From NCBI GenBank assembly GCA_900541915.1, contig UQLS01000008.1, positions 1 through 64,000 on the forward strand: a stretch of 64,000 bases of DNA. The letters run 5' to 3'. Within the stretch, counting starts at the first letter, position 1. Every line of letters starts with the position of its first letter. Under the pieces are notes generated by a model. That model was given only the letters and a program-made list of their open reading frames with translations, ran no database searches and had not been told where the DNA came from. Source of the stretch: an uncultured Phascolarctobacterium sp. GTDB taxonomy: Bacteria; Bacillota; Negativicutes; Acidaminococcales; Acidaminococcaceae. The position numbers and the translations under genes are program-made. Positions 23,980 to 33,552 of this stretch are shown here, in pieces.

Positions 23980-26143
23980 TCAAATATCGAATTTTGCAGA
24001 TAACATAAATGTTCTGGGACTCGACAGCAATAAATCATTTCCGTGTGAAGTCCAATAATTTTTATCAGTAAGGTTATAGCACATTGCGCTTAATGTAACA
24101 GGAGTTGAATTTATTTTAGTTTTATAATTTATACCTAAATCATATGTTATATAAGAAGGTACTGTCATAGTCTCATTTTTAATTTCTGACTTTCCGTTAT
24201 ATAATGCTCTGCCAATAATACTCAAATTTTCATCTGCTTCATATTCAACAGCAGTTACAGCATTCCATTTAGAAGTACCATTAACAGCTTTGCCATCATT
24301 TAGACCACCTTGAGTTTTGCTTTGCTCTGCATCAAGGTACATAAAACCACCCATTACATTCCATTTTGGCGCTATTTTACCATTTACTGATAATTCAACA
24401 CCTCTATAATTCTGTTCACCATCCTGCAATAAAAAGTCTTTCTCAAATCCATCTTTATGAACAGCAATATTATTAGCTTGAGTAATATCAAAAAATCCCA
24501 GACTAGTTACAAATCCAGCATTTTGATATTTTATTCCAATCTCATTTTGCTTAGTTTTAGCTGGATTCAATATTTCATTCTCATTCTCATAAGAACTTGA
24601 AACAACAGTACCTTTATCAAAATTTTCTGAATGACTAGCATATAAAGAAATATTATTATCAGGCTGATAAACAAAACCATAAGTTGGGCAAACAGCATTA
24701 CTATCCACACTATTTTTATGCTCTCCTGTTTTAGCACTATATGAATCAACGGAAGCACTGTGTTTATGCACTCCAAGTAGTAACTGTGCTTTTTTATACT
24801 TAACAGTATCTGCTAAAGATATACCCCAATATTGATCTTTACTACTCAAACCTGTTTCGATAGAAGGTTTCCAATACCCATCAGAAACTATATCATCATA
24901 AATGTTACCGGTAATAGTACCAATTTTACCACTAAAATTATCCTTAGCACTTTCAATACTGTGCCAAGCTTTATCTACAGCAAAAGTTAAATCATGTTCT
25001 ACCTCGCCAGTTGTAAATTGACCATTTACCCCTAGTTGAGCATAGTAATTATCTGTAACAGTTTGAGTTGAAAAAATATTACGTTTTACATTGCCATAAT
25101 CATCAGTAATTTCAATACGACTGGATAATGCCCCAATATTATTCATTAATTTATTATGATTAAATCCTGCATTAGCAAACCATTTCCATCCGTCATCAAA
25201 GTTTTGTTCATGATTTAAAGCAAAAATATAACCTTCTGATTCTTTTCTTTGACCATCAAAACTATAATCCTTACTTGCATCAGGAGCATCTAATACATGT
25301 GTAACTTTAGAGCCTAAAGAAAACCATCTTTGGCCACCTTTAATATCAAAATGTCTATATCCAGTCAATAAATTAGTCTTACTATTTTCATCTTTATGAT
25401 CAACATTAGCAAAAATTCCTTGTGCTTTTATATTATGGCCATCTATAGCAGTGTCACCATCCAAAAGTTCTGTATTAATACGTATTCCCCATTCATTATC
25501 TTCACCCCAACGACGGCCAATATCTAAATATTCACCAAAAGAACTCTTCCCTGAAAAAGTTTGCTTATAACTAGTTATTTCTTGATCAGTGGCTTTCTTA
25601 GATACAAAATTCACTATCCCACCCGCAGCGCTGCTTTCATATGTACTGGGAATCCCAGTAATGCCACTATTCGGTCCAGAAATAAACTGGATATCACTTA
25701 TCATAAAAGTTGGAGCGTTAAATTGGGTCATTAAACCCGGAATACCATTTAAATACATAGATGTACCAGTAGATTTCAAACCACGAATAGAAATATCGTT
25801 ATGTAAAGTAGTTCCTTCTACTCTAACAGCCGGATTATTAACTAGAACACTTTGAAGAGGTTGATTAGCCCCTCCAAAAGTTTCAATAGTTTTTTTGTGT
25901 TATATTTACTTGACTAAAAGGGGTATCCATGACATTTTTATCACCTAATATGCCCATTGTACTTTTGGTACTTGCAAATCCCCCTGGCAATACATCAGCA
26001 TCCCCCTCAACAATAATACCCTTAAGTTGATGTTCCATTACTTTTTCACTATCAACTTCCTCAGCACTTGCACCAACTACAAAACCAACACTAGCAACTG
26101 CACATAAAACCGCTGCAGCCAAAGATTTTTTGACTTTTAACAT
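23980..26143 (-). pseudogene. TonB-dependent outer-membrane receptor, split by a frameshift in an A7 tract
   Basis: The N-terminal part (26143 down to ~25890) encodes a signal peptide (ASA cleavage), EEVDSEKVMEHQLKG and the start of the plug. It stops at QKNY. In the next frame the plug resumes as QKTIETFGG and continues through SIRGLKSTGTSMYLNGIPG and the beta-barrel to PRTFMLSAKFDI at 23980. The break lies at a run of seven A on the minus strand (plus 25890-25896). Removing one A restores a single frame of 720 residues, normal for a siderophore- or BtuB-size receptor. The run may be a phase-variable slippage site, a genuine mutation or a sequence error. The ligand is unknown; the upstream cobalamin riboswitch points to a cobalt or corrinoid compound. 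Confidence 0.85.
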
Positions 26144-26172
26144 TTCTACACCTCTTATAAATTTTAGATATT

Positions 26173-26219
26173 TTTAAAATTTTACCGAGCTGGCCGTGTT
26201 TCGCTTGTAAAATTTTAAA
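26173..26219. repeat. 13-bp inverted repeat before the receptor gene
   Basis: TTTAAAATTTTAC (26173-26185) and GTAAAATTTTAAA (26207-26219) are perfect reverse complements around a 21-nt GC-richer loop. It sits between the attenuator and the receptor start, so it would be the structured 5' end of any readthrough mRNA. Confidence 0.6.
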
Positions 26220-26228
26220 CACAAAAAT

Positions 26229-26268
26229 AAAAAGCGCTTTTCTGCCTAAATACAGAAAAGCGCTTTTT
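26229..26268 (-). terminator. Riboswitch attenuator hairpin
   Basis: A 16-bp perfect stem (26229-26244 with 26253-26268, 8-nt loop) is followed on the minus strand by TTTTTATTTTTG. It lies between the cobalamin aptamer and the receptor gene and fits transcription attenuation, with ligand favouring termination. Confidence 0.85.
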
Positions 26269-26289
26269 ATATAATACTTAACTTACTCT

Positions 26290-26490
26290 TATATATCCGG
26301 CTTTTTCCGTCACTCGCAGAATTACTAAGCTCACTTTCAGGCAGTTCTTCTGGCTCTGCTTCATCGTCAGCCTTGCCTTCCCAGTTTCCCAGTGACATCT
26401 TAAGGCTTTCTCTGCATTACAGCGGCGGGACCGCACAGGTTTTTCACCTGTTTCTCTATTAAGTATTGCTACACCCAAAAGTATATTCAA
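26290..26490 (-). ncRNA. Cobalamin riboswitch
   Basis: Read on the minus strand, the leader has AGAAACAGGTGAAAAACCTG, then GGTCCCGCCGCTGTAATG, then GTCACTGGGAAACTGGGAAGGC, then GACGATGAAGC and the B12-box AGCCAGAAGAACTGCC (box at plus 26340-26356). These elements are in the consensus order of the cobalamin (Cbl) aptamer. A promoter lies just upstream and an attenuator just downstream. An apparent 70-codon frame inside it is not a gene. Confidence 0.93.
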
Positions 26491-26519
26491 TTTTATTAGT
26501 ATCGATTACTATATTTTGA

Positions 26520-26548
26520 ATATTACTATTATTTTTCTTTCTTGTCAA
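26520..26548 (-). promoter_or_regulatory. Promoter of the cobalamin-riboswitch module
   Basis: On the minus strand -35 TTGACA (26543-26548), exact 17-nt spacer, -10 TAATAT (26520-26525). Transcription would start about 26513, some 25 nt before the aptamer. Confidence 0.7.
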
Positions 26549-26604
26549 TATTTTTTCTTATTTATTTTAAAATTTCAAAAAGTATATATTATATTTTTAA
26601 CAAA

Positions 26605-26636
26605 AAAAGACTTCAGAAATTTATCTGAAGTCTTTT
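26605..26636 (-). terminator. Terminator after the DUF2344 gene
   Basis: A 13-bp stem AAAAGACTTCAGA/TCTGAAGTCTTTT with a 6-nt loop. On the minus strand T7 GTT follows. It ends the long mreB-rodA operon. Confidence 0.85.
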
Positions 26637-26644
26637 AAATATTT

Positions 26645-27349
26645 TTATAACTTATAGGCAGTTTGAGATAAAAGCGGCAGCTTGTTGCCTTTATTATCAG
26701 TTCTGTATAACGCCAGTCTTTCAATATCCGCTTTTTCTACTGGCAGCTGCAGTTCATAGTGCTCATTTAAAGCATTAAGTAAATCTACTGCTTTCATACT
26801 GCCGCCAGGCGTTATCTTGCAGTCAAAATTGAAAACTACTGCTCCATCTGCGTACTGTACCGCTATCTGCGGGATATAAAATTTAACGTCTATTTCTTTA
26901 AATTTTTCCTTGCGTTTAGGCGCAGCTTTCTTGAAAAGCAACTGCTCTGCTGCATTAAATGCTTCTGCTGCCGCATCAATTTTACCATCATATGGTACAG
27001 TTACCCTATAGCTTGCTCCGGCAGCCTGTGCCATCAGCGCTGCATGATGCGTATCAACTGCATCCGCCGCCAGCACCTTAATGCCACGCGGCAAAGCTTT
27101 ACTCAGCGCTGCAGCCGCTGCTTCAACTTCCATAGGCTCTGCCAGTTCAATTTCGACAAATTCGGTATAGCTTACTACACCTACACCCAAAGCAGAAGCA
27201 AGTGAAAATTTCATATGCGGATTAAAACCTTCTGAATAAGCAGCAGGAATTTTGGCCCTGCGGATAGCTCTTTCAATAGTACGGATATATTCCAGATGCG
27301 AGATAAAACGAATGTCTTTTTCTTTAGTAATCTGCATGCGCAATTTCAT
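26645..27349 (-). CDS. DUF2344 (TIGR03936) radical SAM-associated protein
   Basis: A 234-residue protein of the family that accompanies TIGR03960 radical SAM enzymes, sometimes fused to them. MQITKEKDIRFISHLEYIRTIERAIRRA at the N-terminus and SEGFNPHMKFSLASALGVG are family signatures. The function is unproven; a role in tRNA or ribosome maturation has been proposed because the pair neighbours rng and ribosomal genes. It overlaps the radical SAM gene by 1 nt. Confidence 0.92.
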   Translation of the reverse strand: MKLRMQITKEKDIRFISHLEYIRTIERAIRRAKIPAAYSEGFNPHMKFSLASALGVGVVSYTEFVEIELAEPMEVEAAAAALSKALPRGIKVLAADAVDTHHAALMAQAAGASYRVTVPYDGKIDAAAEAFNAAEQLLFKKAAPKRKEKFKEIDVKFYIPQIAVQYADGAVVFNFDCKITPGGSMKAVDLLNALNEHYELQLPVEKADIERLALYRTDNKGNKLPLLSQTAYKL

Positions 27350-29208
27350 TATGCTTCACCTCGTCCCCAGTCAATAATATCCACGCCCAGTTTCTGACAC
27401 ACGCCACAGCCTGTACAGCTGCCGCGGCGGCAGTCATGCGTAAGCTGCTGAGCCTGCGCTTTTTCCCATTCGCGACGTAAAAATCTGCGGTCTACGGCCG
27501 GCTGGATATGCTCCCACGGGAACACTTCATCCATACCGCGCTCTCTGGCAGCATAAAAATCAATATCAAGTCCAGCCTCAGTCATAGCCTCCTGCCAGCG
27601 TTCAAAGGAGAAGCAGTCGCTCCAGCCATCAAAACGTGCACCCTTCTGCCATGCTGCCAGCAGCGCTTTGCCCACTCTACGGTCACCACGGGCAAATACC
27701 GCTTCAATGATACCGGTCTTGGCATCATGATACTGGAAGGTAATATTTTTAACCTTGAGCGCATCCTTTAAAAGGAACTGCTTGCGACGCAAGGTTTCCA
27801 AATCATTCTGTCCAAACCACTGGAAAGCAGTATATGGTTTAGGAACAAAGGAAGAAGCACTCACGGTAACTTTTGCACCGCGTTTGCCTGTGACCTCATA
27901 ATATTTATACTGCACTTTTTTAGCTAAATCAGCAATAGCCAGTACATCTTCATCTGTTTCGCCGGGTAAGCCAATCATAAAATACAGTTTAACGCTGCTC
28001 CAGCCGGAAGCAAAAGCAGCTCCTACGGCATTCATTAAATCGTCTTCAGTAACGCCTTTATTGATAATGTCGCGCATCTTCTGACTGCCTGCTTCGGGCG
28101 CAAAGGTCAGGCCGCTCTTGCGTACTGCCTGTACCTCTTTGGCAATATCAACACTAAAGCTGTCGATACGCAGTGACGGCAGAGAAACACTTACCTTATC
28201 TTCTTTAAATTCACGAATCAAATCATGGATCAGCGGTGCCAGACAGGAATAATCAGCCGTACTTAAAGATACCAAGGAAATTTCGTTATAACCGGTATTA
28301 TCTACCAGCTTGCGTGCCAGCTCTTTCAATACTTCCGGCTTACGTTCACGTACCGGACGATAAACCATGCCTGCATGGCAGAAACGGCAGCCGCGGCTGC
28401 AGCCACGGAACACTTCCAGCATAATTCGGTCATGCACTATTTCACCAAAAGGTACAATAGGTGCAGTAGGAAAATCAATGGTATTGAGGTCTTTTACTAC
28501 GCGCTTCTGTACTGCTGCAGGCACATTATCTGCCAGCGGACGTACGGCAGCTACTGTGCCGTCTTCGTTATACTCGGTTTGGTAGAACGAAGGCACATAG
28601 ATGCCCTGCAGTTTAACAGCTTCCTGCAAAAATCCCTGACGGCCACCGGGCTTACCGGCTTTTTTCCAGGCTTTATAGCAGTCCATAAGCTCAACCATAA
28701 TCTCTTCGCCTTCACCGATAATGGCAAAATCAAAGAAATCAGCTAACGGCTCAGGATTATATACACAGGGGCCTCCAACAATAACAAAAGGATCTTCCTC
28801 GCCGCGTTCCACATTCAAAAGCGGTACACCGCCTAAATCAAGCATATTAAGAATATTAGTATAAGAAAGCTCATATTGCAGCGTAAAGCCGACAAAATCA
28901 CACTCGCTGAGTGATTTATTGGTTTCCAGCGTACGCAGCACGATATTACGTTCACGCATCTTTGCTTCCATATCAATCCATGGCGCATAAACACGTTCTG
29001 CCGCCACACCCTGCTCTTTATTGAGCAGATGATACAGAATCTTAAAGCCCAGATAGCTCATACCTACTTCATATACATCAGGAAAGGCCAGGGCGATAGT
29101 TACTTCTGTTTCTTCCGGAGATTTAATGATACTGCCGAATTCTCCACCTGTATAGCGGGCAGGCTTTTGCACACTGCTTAATATATCAATAGTAAGGTCT
29201 TTATTCAT
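27349..29208 (-). CDS. TIGR03960 family B12-binding-type radical SAM protein
   Basis: A 619-residue protein with an N-terminal B12-binding-like Rossmann domain (residues ~20-190) and a central radical SAM domain with CSRGCRFCHAG, the CxxxCxxC cluster motif. A C-terminal cysteine-rich patch CRRGSCTGCGVCQ could bind a second cluster. The physiological reaction is unknown. It is co-transcribed with rodA upstream (9 nt gap) and DUF2344 downstream. In many Firmicutes this pair continues into rng-rplU; here that junction is broken. Confidence 0.92.
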   Translation of the reverse strand: MNKDLTIDILSSVQKPARYTGGEFGSIIKSPEETEVTIALAFPDVYEVGMSYLGFKILYHLLNKEQGVAAERVYAPWIDMEAKMRERNIVLRTLETNKSLSECDFVGFTLQYELSYTNILNMLDLGGVPLLNVERGEEDPFVIVGGPCVYNPEPLADFFDFAIIGEGEEIMVELMDCYKAWKKAGKPGGRQGFLQEAVKLQGIYVPSFYQTEYNEDGTVAAVRPLADNVPAAVQKRVVKDLNTIDFPTAPIVPFGEIVHDRIMLEVFRGCSRGCRFCHAGMVYRPVRERKPEVLKELARKLVDNTGYNEISLVSLSTADYSCLAPLIHDLIREFKEDKVSVSLPSLRIDSFSVDIAKEVQAVRKSGLTFAPEAGSQKMRDIINKGVTEDDLMNAVGAAFASGWSSVKLYFMIGLPGETDEDVLAIADLAKKVQYKYYEVTGKRGAKVTVSASSFVPKPYTAFQWFGQNDLETLRRKQFLLKDALKVKNITFQYHDAKTGIIEAVFARGDRRVGKALLAAWQKGARFDGWSDCFSFERWQEAMTEAGLDIDFYAARERGMDEVFPWEHIQPAVDRRFLRREWEKAQAQQLTHDCRRGSCTGCGVCQKLGVDIIDWGRGEA

Positions 29209-29217
29209 ATTTCCTCC

Positions 29218-30324
29218 TTAAAACTGCAGCTTACGGTCACGCAGCTTAATATTCAATAAAATGGCTACCAGCGACACATTAGTAATCAGCGAGCTTACAC
29301 CGTAGCTTAAAAACGGCAGCGGCACACCTGTTACGGGCATAATACCGATGGTCATACCAATATTTACCATAATGTGAAACATAAACATGGAAGTTACGCC
29401 TACAGCCAATAATGTACCAAAATCATCCTCAGCATTAAGCGCAATCGTAATGCCGCGCCAGATAATAATCATATATAACAGAATTATAAAGGCGGCGCCA
29501 ATAAAACCGAACTCTTCTCCTACAACAGCAAAAATAAAGTCTGTATGGTTTTCCGGCAGAAAATTCAGCTGACTCTGCGTACCTGCCAGCCATCCCTTAC
29601 CCAGCAGTCCACCGCTGCCAATTGCAATTTTTGACTGGATAACATGATAACCGCTGCCAAAAGGGTCAAGTTCCGGATTTAAGAAAACACGGATACGGTT
29701 TTTCTGATAATCCTTTAAAATCATCCAGAATACCGGCAGCATAGCCACAAACAATACTCCCAGTTTGGCAAACCAGTTGAATTTAAAGCCGCTGACGAAA
29801 ATCATACCCAATAAAATAGCAATGAAGGTCAGCGAAGTTCCCAAGTCAGGCTGCTTCATAACCAGTACGAAGGGCAACAAAATATACGCAAATACCGGCA
29901 AATAATCCCGAAAGGTTTCCAGCCATTCAATCCTTTTTTCCATAAAGGAAGCTAAACAAATGATAAGGAAAACCTTGGCAAATTCACTGGGCTGAAAAGA
30001 AAACGAGCCAATCTGAATCCAGCGCTGCGCACCTAACTGCGAAACGCCAAAAGCCATTACGGCAATCAGCAAGATGATATTAAACACATACATCTGCGTA
30101 GCATAATTTTTCAGAATGCGGTAATCAAAACGCAGTGAAAAAGCTGCCAGCAGCAAGGCAATTATCATGAATATGCCCTGTCTTTCGACGTGCCAGGCCT
30201 TACCCGTGCTTACAGCAAATGAATGAGTAGCGCTGTCGATAAGCAAAAGACCGCTGCCCATCAGCATGAGTACCGCGCCAATCAGCCACCAGTCCAGATT
30301 ACGCAAAATACGTTTTAAATCCAT
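29218..30324 (-). CDS. rodA: Rod shape-determining protein RodA (SEDS glycosyltransferase)
   Basis: A 368-residue SEDS-family peptidoglycan polymerase with about ten membrane segments. The conserved acidic region (LVMKQPDLGTSLTF) and the C-terminal SYGVSSLITN, where FtsW proteins have SYGGSS, are both visible. It works with PBP2 (mrdA), which is immediately upstream, in elongasome wall synthesis. Rod-shaped or ovoid growth is therefore expected. Confidence 0.96.
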   Translation of the reverse strand: MDLKRILRNLDWWLIGAVLMLMGSGLLLIDSATHSFAVSTGKAWHVERQGIFMIIALLLAAFSLRFDYRILKNYATQMYVFNIILLIAVMAFGVSQLGAQRWIQIGSFSFQPSEFAKVFLIICLASFMEKRIEWLETFRDYLPVFAYILLPFVLVMKQPDLGTSLTFIAILLGMIFVSGFKFNWFAKLGVLFVAMLPVFWMILKDYQKNRIRVFLNPELDPFGSGYHVIQSKIAIGSGGLLGKGWLAGTQSQLNFLPENHTDFIFAVVGEEFGFIGAAFIILLYMIIIWRGITIALNAEDDFGTLLAVGVTSMFMFHIMVNIGMTIGIMPVTGVPLPFLSYGVSSLITNVSLVAILLNIKLRDRKLQF

Positions 30325-30336
30325 GACATTCCTTTC

Positions 30337-32154
30337 TTAATCTTTCTTACCGCTGTTTTGGTCAGTCAATAAGCCTTCCTCACGGAAGTATTCTTCAAAA
30401 ACTTTATAAACAATAGGACCGGCTGCAGAAGTACCAAAGCCGCCCTGCTCTACAATAGCAACTACTACCAGTTCCGGATCTTCTACCGGGCCATAAGCAA
30501 CAAACAAACCATGATCACGTCCATGAGAGTTTTCTGCCGTACCTGTTTTACCCGCTACCTTACGCGGCAATGACTGGAAGTAAGATGCAGTACCGCCCTC
30601 CTGGGTAGTGGCGCTCATGCCCTGCTGCATATAATCCAGCGTACGCTGAGAAATATCTATATGCTTGCCTTCAGAACGCGCAGGAGTCATATATTGACTG
30701 CCATCAGCATTAAGAATACTGTCAACCAGATAAGGCTGGTATCTTATACCACCATTGGCAACACAGCTGAGCATAACGGCCAGCTGCATCGGCGTTGCCA
30801 GATTAAAACCCTGACCGATAGCGGCATTGAAGGTATCGCCCAGACGCCAGTCTTCATTCCAGATATCCCATTTTACCTTTTTAGAAGCAATCAGGCCCGT
30901 GCTTTCGCCGTTTAAATCAATACCAGTCGGCTGACCAAAGCCGTAGATGCCGGCATATTTGGCAATATTATCTATACCTACACGATAGCCAAGCTCATAA
31001 AAATATACGTTATCAGACATCGCCAATGCTTTAATGAAACTCAGCCAGCCAAGTACTTCACCCTCAGCATTACCCATGGTGGGAACAAGCGGATGGAAAC
31101 CACCGTCATAAATCATTTCGTCCAGCTGCACCTTGTTCAGCTCAAAAGCAGCACTGCCAGTAACAATCTTAAAGGTTGAACCAGGCGGATATTCGCCGGT
31201 AATTACCTTATTATTCATGGGATAATTAGGGTCTTCATTGATTTTATTCCAATCATTAACGGAAATACCATGTACAAAAAGGTTCGGGTCATAGCCAGGA
31301 CGACTGACCATTGCACGTACTGCACCATTGCGCGGATCAATAGCTACCACTGCTGCTGCCCTGGCATTAGGAGCAAGTCCGGAGCTGCGCAGATAAGCAA
31401 GATGCTGGTCAATGAATTTTTCCAGTGTCATCTGCAAATCATAATTGATGGTCAGCTTAAGATTTTTACCCGGAACGGGCTGTACTGTATCAAAATGCTT
31501 TACTACGTTGCCTGCTACGTCCACCTCTTCCATGAACGCGCCATCTTCGCCGCGCAGATATTTATCGTAGCTTTGTTCCAGTCCTGCCTTGCCGACAATA
31601 CTGCCTTGAGTAACATCCTTGAACAGGCCCTGTTCAATTTCATAAGAGCTTACTTCGCCCACATAGCCAAGTGCATGTACGGCAAATTCCTTATACAGAT
31701 AATTGCGGATAGGCTGCACTTCCAATAATACGTCAGGCATATCCCTGCGATTTTCTTCTATCTTAGTTACCATTTCCGGTGACAGATTACTTTTCAGACG
31801 GATAGGTTCATAGTAATTCTTACTTTCTTTAATCTGCTTGTTAATATCAGCAAGCGGTATATCAAGCAGCTCACTCAGCTTTTGCAGCATTACCGGATCG
31901 TAACTGCTCTGTTTCTGCAATGCTACCGCATAACCCGGCAGATTATTTACCAGCTCTCTGCCCTGGCTGTCTAAAATAAGACCACGAGGCGCAATAATCT
32001 TGGACTGACGCAGACGATTGCCGTCAGCCTGCTGCGTATAATAATCTCCGCGCCACAGCTGCAGATAAGCCATGCGTCCAAGCAGCACTGTAAAGAGCAC
32101 CAGACAAATAGCAAACATGATATGCAGCCGTTCCATATGATGTTTATTGAGCAT
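30337..32154 (-). CDS. mrdA: Penicillin-binding protein 2 (elongasome transpeptidase)
   Basis: A 605-residue class B transpeptidase. One N-terminal membrane helix (residues 8-28), a pedestal domain, then the transpeptidase domain with active-site STFK, the SDN triad (AMSDNVYFYE) and KTGT. It cross-links peptidoglycan with RodA. A good ribosome site (AAAGGGGG) precedes the ATG. Neighbours are mreD and rodA. Confidence 0.96.
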   Translation of the reverse strand: MLNKHHMERLHIMFAICLVLFTVLLGRMAYLQLWRGDYYTQQADGNRLRQSKIIAPRGLILDSQGRELVNNLPGYAVALQKQSSYDPVMLQKLSELLDIPLADINKQIKESKNYYEPIRLKSNLSPEMVTKIEENRRDMPDVLLEVQPIRNYLYKEFAVHALGYVGEVSSYEIEQGLFKDVTQGSIVGKAGLEQSYDKYLRGEDGAFMEEVDVAGNVVKHFDTVQPVPGKNLKLTINYDLQMTLEKFIDQHLAYLRSSGLAPNARAAAVVAIDPRNGAVRAMVSRPGYDPNLFVHGISVNDWNKINEDPNYPMNNKVITGEYPPGSTFKIVTGSAAFELNKVQLDEMIYDGGFHPLVPTMGNAEGEVLGWLSFIKALAMSDNVYFYELGYRVGIDNIAKYAGIYGFGQPTGIDLNGESTGLIASKKVKWDIWNEDWRLGDTFNAAIGQGFNLATPMQLAVMLSCVANGGIRYQPYLVDSILNADGSQYMTPARSEGKHIDISQRTLDYMQQGMSATTQEGGTASYFQSLPRKVAGKTGTAENSHGRDHGLFVAYGPVEDPELVVVAIVEQGGFGTSAAGPIVYKVFEEYFREEGLLTDQNSGKKD

Positions 32155-32171
32155 AGCTTACCCCCTTTCCA

Positions 32172-32672
32172 TTAATAGGAAATATCCTCTTTCTTTATCC
32201 ATTCATAAATTTTCTTTACTACATGATACATCGGCACTACCAAAAGCATATTTCCCAGGCAATAGCCAACTGTATCCCATAAAAAGATTGGCAGAATGTC
32301 CCAGTGCCAATTTGCTCTGATAAGCTCCAGCCACAAATAACAAAAACGTATCAATAAACTGCACAGTCCTATCAAAATCATATGATAAGATGTGCCTTCT
32401 TTAAAGATTTTTTCTTTAGTAAGACCTACAAGGTAGCCAACGGCTCCGCGGCTCAAAATATGAAAGCCAAAAAAACCAACTGTCATGGCGTCCTGCAGCA
32501 ATCCTACACAAACACCAGTAAAAGCGCCAAAATTTTCTCCGCGCAGCAGGGCATAACTATAAACTGCCAAAAGCGGCAGATCAACTGCCAGCCAGCCAGT
32601 ATAAAAAACCGACAGCGAACCTTGAAGCAGCAATAAGAACAGAAATAGGACGGGCCAAATCAGTCTCCTCAT
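32172..32672 (-). CDS. mreD: Rod shape-determining protein MreD
   Basis: A 166-residue integral membrane protein with five to six hydrophobic segments, the usual MreD length. It overlaps mreC by 4 nt, as is common. MreD links MreC to the elongasome. Identification rests on gene order plus topology and the VCVGLLQDAMTVGFFG motif. Confidence 0.9.
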   Translation of the reverse strand: MRRLIWPVLFLFLLLLQGSLSVFYTGWLAVDLPLLAVYSYALLRGENFGAFTGVCVGLLQDAMTVGFFGFHILSRGAVGYLVGLTKEKIFKEGTSYHMILIGLCSLLIRFCYLWLELIRANWHWDILPIFLWDTVGYCLGNMLLVVPMYHVVKKIYEWIKKEDISY

Positions 32673-33535
32673 TTTGCCTGTCCTCCCTGTTCAACACTAT
32701 TAACCTCAATCTTAGGCTGCGGTGTAAAAGATGTTATCACCAAAACCTGTTCAACATCAGCAATATCTGCTGACGGTACTACTTCTGCCTGCTGCAAAAG
32801 GCCTACGCTGTCTACGCTGACGCCAGTTACCTTACCAATCAGAATATTTTCCGGATGACTGCCGCTGTAGCCGCTGGTAACAATAACGTCACCTTCACAG
32901 ATACTTGCCTCACGGAAGATATGTTCCATAATCAGACTGTCACCGGCAGAGCTGCGTCCACAGGTAACACCAACCGCACGGGAATCATTGCGCAGCACAC
33001 GTCCGCCAATCCTGCACTTGGAAGAGGTAATCAAAAGCACGCGGGCATAATCATCATAAACTTCGTCGATAATACCTACGAGGCCATCGTTGTTAACAAC
33101 AGCCATTTCCCTCTGCAGACCTTTATCAGCGCCAATATTGATATACAGACTGTCGCGCAAATCGCCAAAATTTCTGGCAATAACCTTGCCCGGTACTGTA
33201 GTCTGCGTTGGATGCTGCTCTTTATACTGCAGCAGCTGACGCAGCTGCTGATTTTCCGCATAGATGGAAGCCATTGCAATATTAGCATTGCGCAGCTCGG
33301 CATTATCTCTTTTCAGTTCTTCATTCTCTTCCTGCAAAACCGTTAAGGAACGCCAGTAACCACGGATACTGTCACCTAAATGGCCCACAGCCGTAATACC
33401 GTTTTCGGCAGGCAGCAATACTACTGCCACTGCCTTATTAATCAGCGGAAAACGGCTTTTGCCTGCCACAGCCAGTACCAGCATGGAAAATACTGTCAGC
33501 ACAAACAGTATGCAGAGCATCATTTTCTTACTCAT
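32669..33535 (-). CDS. mreC: Rod shape-determining protein MreC
   Basis: A 288-residue bitopic protein. It has one N-terminal helix (residues 5-23), a coiled coil (about 60-95, LTVLQEENEELKRDNAEL) and the beta-rich periplasmic domain with VIARNFGD and TSGYSGSHPENILIGKV. MreC bridges MreB, MreD and PBP2. It follows mreB by 17 nt. Confidence 0.95.
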   Translation of the reverse strand: MSKKMMLCILFVLTVFSMLVLAVAGKSRFPLINKAVAVVLLPAENGITAVGHLGDSIRGYWRSLTVLQEENEELKRDNAELRNANIAMASIYAENQQLRQLLQYKEQHPTQTTVPGKVIARNFGDLRDSLYINIGADKGLQREMAVVNNDGLVGIIDEVYDDYARVLLITSSKCRIGGRVLRNDSRAVGVTCGRSSAGDSLIMEHIFREASICEGDVIVTSGYSGSHPENILIGKVTGVSVDSVGLLQQAEVVPSADIADVEQVLVITSFTPQPKIEVNSVEQGGQAK

Positions 33536-33552
33536 GCTTTTGCCCTATGCTA

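Larger units (their letters stand above)
18060..26580 (-). other. AT-rich gene module inserted between conserved blocks
   Basis: Seven genes, a riboswitch and their promoter are visibly richer in A and T, with many AAA, AAT, ATA and TTA codons, than the genes on both sides. It ends close to the terminators at 17616-17652 and 26605-26636. It lies between rng-rplU-prp-rpmA and the TIGR03960/DUF2344 pair, which are adjacent in many Firmicutes. No integrase, transposase or terminal repeat was found, so the mode of acquisition is unknown. Confidence 0.55.

Noticed and set aside
23980..25779. The internal ATG at 25779 as the true start of a smaller receptor
   Set aside because: Plug sequence continues upstream of it in the same frame to about 25890, and a receptor without signal peptide would not reach the outer membrane.
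26278..26490. A 70-codon minus-strand open frame rich in Arg and Lys
   Set aside because: It lies entirely over the cobalamin aptamer, has no ribosome site, and its base pattern is explained by the RNA motif.
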